This document shows, in pieces, positions 59,701-64,000 of a DNA stretch of 64,000 nt. The notes under the pieces were generated by a model. That model saw only the letters and a list, made by a program, of their open reading frames with translations. It did no database searches and was not told the DNA's origin. Positions within the stretch are counted from its first letter, which is position 1. Every line of letters starts with the position of its first letter. The DNA is from Paraflavitalea devenefica (GTDB lineage Bacteria > Bacteroidota > Bacteroidia > Chitinophagales > Chitinophagaceae): positions 1-64,000 of the forward strand of contig NZ_JAARML010000005.1 of the NCBI RefSeq assembly GCF_011759375.1, in the 5' to 3' direction. The translations under genes and the position numbers were made by a program.

Positions 59701-61107
59701 CCGCAGGTAGCCTTTAACATCCCGGTGGAGAAATCATTCAGCATGATGAACAATGAAGATGTGGTAACCACTTACCAGATAAAGCTGGATGAATTTAAGT
59801 TGAGCGATAAAAAGACCGGCGACATCAAAGGCGAACTGGAATGGAATGAAGGAAAGGACGCCGCCACGCTGAACTTCCGCGACATATTGCCGCCGGATGC
59901 TGAGCTCATGGCTGCTGTAAAAGTGCACATTGAAAAATGGACAGGTTCCTCCTGGGTAGCGCTTACAGAGAACGGTAAAGTGGATTATGAAGTTAAAGCA
60001 GTTAGCTTCCGTACAGGCAGCGCGCCCGGTAACATCCCGGTGGAAAACATTGCGTACAGCTACCCCGTACGTCAACAATTCAACTTCTATACGAAAGAAT
60101 ACAACCGTGGTTATGTGAAACTGAAAAGAGGACAGCCTTACCTCTTCACAGAAACTGACAACAACGGAAGCTGGAAATACTATGCCCGTTTTGAAACCAC
60201 GGATGGCAATGTCATCAATGCGCCCATGGCCTACGATGTGAACAAAGCGCAACTGGATTTTGAGATACCGGATAACCTGGCGGCGGAAACCATCTACCGC
60301 CTGGGTATTGTGAAGGCGCCGGCCAATGCAGTGTCGGTCAACAACAATGTAACGGCACAAAGCACAACGGTAGTGGAGGGCGAAGACGAGACCACTGTTA
60401 CCGAAAAAACATTGAAAGGCGTAGCGCTGGCAGCCACAGAGACTTCCCTGATGGAAGCTACTTTCAGGACCAGTAAATATGCCACTTTCCGCGAGAAGAT
60501 GGACGCAGCTTCCAATAGCATGGACCTGCTGGATATTGCGACGGATTATGTGCCGGTCATCGGCAAGCGGTTCGACAGCTATGAAACCTTTGACCGCTTT
60601 GAGCTGTCCGGCGATGGTGGTAAAGTATCGCCCTTACTCTTTGCCAAAGCAGCTGTATCGGGCAACTGGTTACAGAACAAGATCGTGCCGCTCCTGTACC
60701 AGTCGTACCCGATGGATAAGGATGTGACCATCGAGCAGCGTGATGTGCGCCTGCTGGGCTCGCCGCCATTGCTGGCAGTAAGTGTGTTCAACAACGATCC
60801 GGCTCATTATCAGCTAACCAATGAAGCCGTGAATGCAGGTATGGCTCCGGGCATGGCCGGCCGCTTCAGGATCATGTACTTCCTGTCGTACGTAAGCTAC
60901 CAGGACTACCATGAGCTGCTGTCGAAAGCAGTGGTCAAATACCTGTCGGGCAACACGGGTGCTGTTCCGGCATCCATCAGTCAACTGATGACGACCACTT
61001 ATCCGGAACTGGAACCCAATCAGCAGTACCAGGTAGAGCTGAATTACCGCTTGCCCGGTACCAATACAGTAACATCAACCATTAATTACAATATCCTGTA
61101 TAGATAA
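56731..61107 (+). CDS. Giant secreted protein of unknown function (1458 aa)
   Basis: A signal peptide ends near residue 25 (LIVLAAPLAGRA). There is no lipobox, no transmembrane barrel signature and no catalytic motif that I recognise. The protein is built of long beta-rich stretches with repeated layouts of the type 'layer with hydrophobic strands, Gly turn' (for example VTATFQLNAKDLHNILARVD; LKGDVNVSFLGDAPVRYLAA; IRASNMTIDDNGVSGKFSAA). A Gly-rich patch (about 825-870, GAHFKVSVGIGKDKGFIYAY, then LGVGAGADILLRDYG) comes next. The last third (about 980-1458) contains FN3/Ig-like segments. I recall similar proteins as upstream neighbours of RHS-family genes in Bacteroidetes. Two more secreted genes follow at 22 and 14 bp, so they form one operon. 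Confidence 0.6.
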   Translation: MKINPWLIRNLWLLIVLAAPLAGRANIADTPAVTSKIAATFDKIKGENRFVGEFKEGDEASLPMGILKEINGKTYIIAIDQARFTPRGAFFNIYARLTLPGTSEELSFAAIDVAFTPGGIAAAAGTKLQLVSTHSIRISDKVDLVLPGDKGNYIEWDCSGFKSVNLKGQFEFKRGFLEPLDERETKVTATFQLNAKDLHNILARVDMTPFTIAGMRDFAFEVKEAVIDMSDIANPESLMLTGNDLAAWDGDANLWKGFYLKELSVLLPTELANDRGERPVIRASNMTIDDNGVSGKFSAANIIKLGDADAGGWPLSVDYVEVQLQHNRLVGGTLKGDVNVSFLGDAPVRYLAAIETRQDDTYYAFALEITEEKKFSCFAGDIYLFPNSQVKIEKYKGRFIPSAVLHGKLDINKGLLKAPGISFQDLTLSTQKPYVHKGALSLHGSVGFKIGNFQCSLDDLTLGLSSGQFAIGTHVRMSLMNSEDKGFAATTGVIVLGSVKEEIQTINTGKYVVEKTRTRWTFDKVKVGDIAINCKTTAFELEGAVSLFDDHPVYGNGFKGKLSLKLPALPAKIVAHAMFGAKDDYRYWHVDAFVPIRIPLASAFSIRRLLGGLSYHMERPPAMDPYSVPDAPDSTGTTNADELLSYVPSREAGLGFLAGVTIATEPTPTVFNADVMLEIMFSTSGGLRYVQFDGAGYFFANMNEGKKGEEAKAPITAKVYMRFDNTNKSFHASVKTYINIYEIIKGTGPNNLAVEAVMHFDPQEWWMYVGRPSQMMGLNIAGLATIQSYFMAGTRVEDMPLPPPEVTSVLDIGDGNFMAQENAMSTGRGIGFGAHFKVSVGIGKDKGFIYAYLGVGAGADILLRDYGEARCKGSSDPIGINGWYASGQAYAYLQGRVGVRVKILGRKKEFDILYLAAAALLQTKLPNPAWMRGVIGVKYSILGGLVKGKASLKMEIGSQCEIVSGKEIDIKVINDIQPGDLSRDISVFSAPQVAFNIPVEKSFSMMNNEDVVTTYQIKLDEFKLSDKKTGDIKGELEWNEGKDAATLNFRDILPPDAELMAAVKVHIEKWTGSSWVALTENGKVDYEVKAVSFRTGSAPGNIPVENIAYSYPVRQQFNFYTKEYNRGYVKLKRGQPYLFTETDNNGSWKYYARFETTDGNVINAPMAYDVNKAQLDFEIPDNLAAETIYRLGIVKAPANAVSVNNNVTAQSTTVVEGEDETTVTEKTLKGVALAATETSLMEATFRTSKYATFREKMDAASNSMDLLDIATDYVPVIGKRFDSYETFDRFELSGDGGKVSPLLFAKAAVSGNWLQNKIVPLLYQSYPMDKDVTIEQRDVRLLGSPPLLAVSVFNNDPAHYQLTNEAVNAGMAPGMAGRFRIMYFLSYVSYQDYHELLSKAVVKYLSGNTGAVPASISQLMTTTYPELEPNQQYQVELNYRLPGTNTVTSTINYNILYR

Positions 61108-61129
61108 GACCAACCCATTAACCTAAACT

Positions 61130-63202
61130 ATGAAAACATTAAACCATTGGGCGTTAGCTGCCTGCCTGTTGTACACGGGCGTGGCTGTTGGCCAGCAAAA
61201 AGAGCACCGCATCATTGCATTGGCCAATCCCCGCCACGACTCCATTGTCATACGGTGGGCGCCTGCCAGCCAGGTGGCCTGGCAAACCGGCAACAAATAC
61301 GGTTACTTCATTGATCGTTTTGTGGTGGCGCGTGATGGTAAAGCAGTGGAGCTAACCAATCAGCAACCGCAGCGGTTGCGTGCAGCGGCCCTCCGCCCAT
61401 TGCCCGAAGGGGAAATGGAATTGCTGGCTGCCAAAGACGACCGGGTGGCCCTGGTAAAAGATGCTACCTGGAGCAAGGACTTCCAGCTTTCTTCTCCGGA
61501 AAAGAACTTAGGCGATTACATTACCCAGCGGGGCGAAGCAGATATGCGCTTTGGTTTTGTACTGCTGGCCTGCGACCTTTCACCGGTGGCAGCCAACGCA
61601 GCCGGTCTGCGTTTTGTAGACAGAACAGTAAAAAAAGGGGAACGGTATGCCTATAAAATATCCGTAGCGCAGCAACCGAAAGGAGCGGCTATAGAACCGG
61701 CCGTTTGTGTCACTTCCCTGCAGGAGCCCATTAAGCTTTCTCCACCGAGAGAGTTCTCTGTGCAGTTTGGCGATAGCCTGGCTGTGCTGCAATGGCTGTC
61801 CAATATTGATAAAGGTATCTACACAGCTTATATGGTAGAGCGGTCGCTGGACGGGAAAAAGTTTACACCTGTCACCGACCTGCCGGTGATCTATTCCGGC
61901 GACAAAGCAGATCAGTCATTCAGTTACTTCAAAGATTCACTGGCCGATAATGAAACCACTTATTACTATCGCGTGAAAGGCTTAACGCCTTTCGGGGAGT
62001 CAGGCCCTTATTCTACCATTGCCCACGGGCAGGGAGCGCCGGCTTATGAAAAGCCGTTCATTGATTCCATTGCAGCCATTGACAATAAAAAGATCTACCT
62101 GCAATGGCACCTTGCTGCTTTGTTAAAAAACAAAGCCCAGTCCATTGTGATCACAAGGGCCGGTAAAGCGGCAGGACCGTATAAAGACGTATCACCGGTG
62201 CTTGACCGCAAGACGGTTTCCTGGACCGATGAAAAGCCGATAGCAGATGCTTACTACCGGCTGAAGATCAAAACTGTTGATGGACGTACCGTTTACTCGC
62301 TGCCGCAACTGGGGCAGGTGATGGATACAGAACCGCCGGCGATGCCGGCAGGCGTAAAAGGAACCATCGACAGTATGGGCATTGTGCGCCTGGAATGGCA
62401 GCCCAACAAAGAAACCGACCTGCAGGGATACCGCATCTTCCGTACCAATGCAGCCCACGAAGAGTTTTCAGAAGTCACCAGGCGTATCCTGAAAAAGAAC
62501 AGGTTTACAGATACCATTAAGATGCAAACACTGTCGGAGAAAATACTGTATCGTGTGGTGGCGGTAGATAAGACATTCAATCCATCAGACTATTCGGATA
62601 CCTGCACGCTGGTGCGTCCCGACAAAATAGCGCCTGCGGCCCCGCTCTTTACCTATGGCCGCATGCAGGATACGGTCCCCGGTATCTTATTGCAATGGCG
62701 CAACAGCCGGAGCGACGATGTGGTAAAGCAGGCATTGTACCGGGTAAATGCAAAGATTGGTTCCGCCAACAGGGAAAGGATACTGCTGGACAGTGGCAAC
62801 AGTCTGCATGAGTGGCTGGATACGGCTGTACAGGCCGGCAGCACCTATTACTATGAGATCATTGCGGTTGATGAAGCAGGTAATCAATCGAAAGACCGGA
62901 GCGGTGATATCCTGTATGAAACAGGCTGGCGTCCGGCCATTAAAGACGTGAAAGCAATGGCCAACCGGGAAAAGCAACAGATCCAGGTGGAATGGAAATA
63001 CGGCCAGCAAGCAGCCATCTACTACGTGTACCGCTCCGTCAATGACCAGCCCTGGCTGCTGTTTAAAAAACTGGCAGGTACACAAAAAACAGTAACTGAT
63101 GATGAAATAAAAATAGGCAACAGGTATGCTTACAAAATAAAAGCGGCATGGAAGGAAGGAAAAACAACCATGATGAGCAAGCCTGTTACCGTTGACTATT
63201 AA
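61130..63202 (+). CDS. Secreted protein with about six fibronectin-type-III-like domains
   Basis: 690 residues with a signal peptide ending VGQ22-Q. After a divergent first domain with a long insert (about 25-200), FN3-like domains lie at about 203-305, 306-400, 405-500, 505-600 and 603-690. Markers are the W...Y-x-V-E/Y-R core strands (AVLQWLSNIDKGIYTAYMVE; VRLEWQPNKETDLQGYRIFR; ILLQWRNSRSDDVVKQALYR; IQVEWKYGQQAAIYYVYRSV) and the closing TYYYxVxAVD pattern (YYYEIIAVDEAGNQS). There is no catalytic domain, so a binding or scaffold role is inferred. It lies 22 bp after the giant secreted gene and 14 bp before the next. Confidence 0.8.
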   Translation: MKTLNHWALAACLLYTGVAVGQQKEHRIIALANPRHDSIVIRWAPASQVAWQTGNKYGYFIDRFVVARDGKAVELTNQQPQRLRAAALRPLPEGEMELLAAKDDRVALVKDATWSKDFQLSSPEKNLGDYITQRGEADMRFGFVLLACDLSPVAANAAGLRFVDRTVKKGERYAYKISVAQQPKGAAIEPAVCVTSLQEPIKLSPPREFSVQFGDSLAVLQWLSNIDKGIYTAYMVERSLDGKKFTPVTDLPVIYSGDKADQSFSYFKDSLADNETTYYYRVKGLTPFGESGPYSTIAHGQGAPAYEKPFIDSIAAIDNKKIYLQWHLAALLKNKAQSIVITRAGKAAGPYKDVSPVLDRKTVSWTDEKPIADAYYRLKIKTVDGRTVYSLPQLGQVMDTEPPAMPAGVKGTIDSMGIVRLEWQPNKETDLQGYRIFRTNAAHEEFSEVTRRILKKNRFTDTIKMQTLSEKILYRVVAVDKTFNPSDYSDTCTLVRPDKIAPAAPLFTYGRMQDTVPGILLQWRNSRSDDVVKQALYRVNAKIGSANRERILLDSGNSLHEWLDTAVQAGSTYYYEIIAVDEAGNQSKDRSGDILYETGWRPAIKDVKAMANREKQQIQVEWKYGQQAAIYYVYRSVNDQPWLLFKKLAGTQKTVTDDEIKIGNRYAYKIKAAWKEGKTTMMSKPVTVDY

Positions 63203-63216
63203 ACCTACATCATTCT

Positions 63217-64000
63217 ATGAGAAAACTATACAAGCAATGGACGATGCTCCTGCTCTGCATAGCATCGGGCTGTTCAGTAGCCATGGCCCAAATACGGGTA
63301 GAGATCATGGTGAAATCGGTATACGTGGATTATACCATGGACTCTGATGGTTCCTACGGCGGACGGTTCCGTTTTTACTACGATGTAGCTGAAGACCGCT
63401 GTGGCCCCTTGCTGCATCCCTTTTGTGGCGATCATGACAAACGTTGTATACGCACAGATGGTAAGTTTTTTTCAGGCGATATCTGGACACCACTTAATAT
63501 CATCACGCTGCCGGCAAACAGAACTACCTTTACGCTGCACATGCGTACCCACCATGAGCGGCAGAAAGACTGTCCCAGCAGGTCCAGTGAAGAATGTACC
63601 GTGGAAAACCTCGGTTGTGGTCACCCCGACAGGCATGAAATGACAACCAGTATGGGCGTTAGCCTGGCCGATTTTCAGCCGGGCGTCTGGACTTCATTAG
63701 GCAGGATGACCAACCAGGATGATGGGCTGGCCTATGCCGATCTGCTCATCCGTTATTCTGTTCCCAAACCGGAAAAACCAGCACCGCAGCCCAACCCCTC
63801 ATCGACTACCTTTTGTGCCCAGGATGTGCTGGAGCTGTCAACCAACGTGCTGCCCAATAATACTGGTCTGCAATACCAATGGCAGTATGCCAAACAAAGC
63901 GAAGATTATGAGATCTGGAATCCCGACAAGGACCCGCAAAACTATGAGGACCCGATGTATGGTTGCGGCCACTGGGAATATGATCCCTGGGAAGGACAGA
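63217..64000 (+). CDS. Secreted Cys-rich protein, 5' part (runs off the window)
   Basis: 261 codons are open to the window end. The signal peptide MRKLYKQWTMLLLCIASGCS, then VAMAQ, gives mature IRVEIMVKSVYVDYTMDSDG. The next ~110 residues hold many cysteines (EDRCGPLLHPFCGDHDKRCI; DCPSRSSEECTVENLGCGHP), probably disulfide-bonded. From about 205 a PKD/Ig-like domain begins (FCAQDVLELSTNVLPNNTGL, then QYQWQYAKQSEDYEIW). No known family is identified. It is third in the operon; by analogy with loci I recall, an RHS-type gene could follow outside the window, but nothing here shows it. Confidence 0.7.
   Translation, partial: MRKLYKQWTMLLLCIASGCSVAMAQIRVEIMVKSVYVDYTMDSDGSYGGRFRFYYDVAEDRCGPLLHPFCGDHDKRCIRTDGKFFSGDIWTPLNIITLPANRTTFTLHMRTHHERQKDCPSRSSEECTVENLGCGHPDRHEMTTSMGVSLADFQPGVWTSLGRMTNQDDGLAYADLLIRYSVPKPEKPAPQPNPSSTTFCAQDVLELSTNVLPNNTGLQYQWQYAKQSEDYEIWNPDKDPQNYEDPMYGCGHWEYDPWEGQ

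Overview
The window looks like a piece of chromosome from a polysaccharide-degrading Bacteroidetes, most likely a Chitinophagaceae-type soil organism. The evidence is three SusC/SusD pairs, many signal-peptide or lipoprotein carbohydrate-active enzymes, Bacteroidetes-type promoters (TAnnTTTG -7 boxes) and A-rich leaders without strong Shine-Dalgarno sites. No rRNA, tRNA, CRISPR array, insertion sequence or phage module was recognised. The genus is inference.

Layout. Positions 1-1476 hold the 5' end of a small membrane protein gene, about 700 bp of repeat-rich non-coding DNA, and a degraded ORF that still has a terminator. Positions 1477-4677 carry a GH16-like lipoprotein, a luciferase-like flavin oxidoreductase and a sterol-desaturase-family membrane hydroxylase. 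Positions 4977-27617 form a large polysaccharide utilisation locus (PUL). A LacI regulator diverges from an operon SusC-SusD-GH97-GH31-GH95-tandem CE1-type esterase. A second, minus-strand unit encodes GH3, a paralogous LacI and an N-terminally truncated LacI, and a GH35 gene lies beside it. Near-identical palindromes (core GAAATCGATT) lie at the SusC promoter, in the LacI leader and at the GH3 promoter, so the regulators probably control both units. The enzymes best fit decorated hemicellulose side chains (complex arabinoxylan or xyloglucan). The GH35 gene abuts the severed 3' end of a DUF2905-like gene, which marks a recombination edge.

Positions 27838-36019 hold small accessory genes (a lipoprotein, a DinB-fold protein, a membrane protein) and a divergent AraC regulator. 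The regulator faces an internally deleted aldo/keto reductase remnant, followed by an operon of aldo/keto reductase, two alpha/beta hydrolases and a carboxymuconolactone decarboxylase-cupin fusion. Positions 36231-39684 encode a complete molybdenum hydroxylase set: molybdopterin subunit, 2x[2Fe-2S] subunit and di-heme c-type cytochrome.

Positions 39780-41945 hold a LytTR-domain regulator, a 21-22-bp-spaced array of GTTCGTCCCA direct repeats, and two lineage-specific hypothetical genes. Positions 41985-56524 contain two more SusC/SusD systems: one operon with an M14 zinc carboxypeptidase, and one divergent from a GH28-fold enzyme. From 56731 to the window end, three colinear secreted proteins (1458 aa, 690 aa with about six FN3-like domains, and one running off the end) form the best candidate for an undescribed system.
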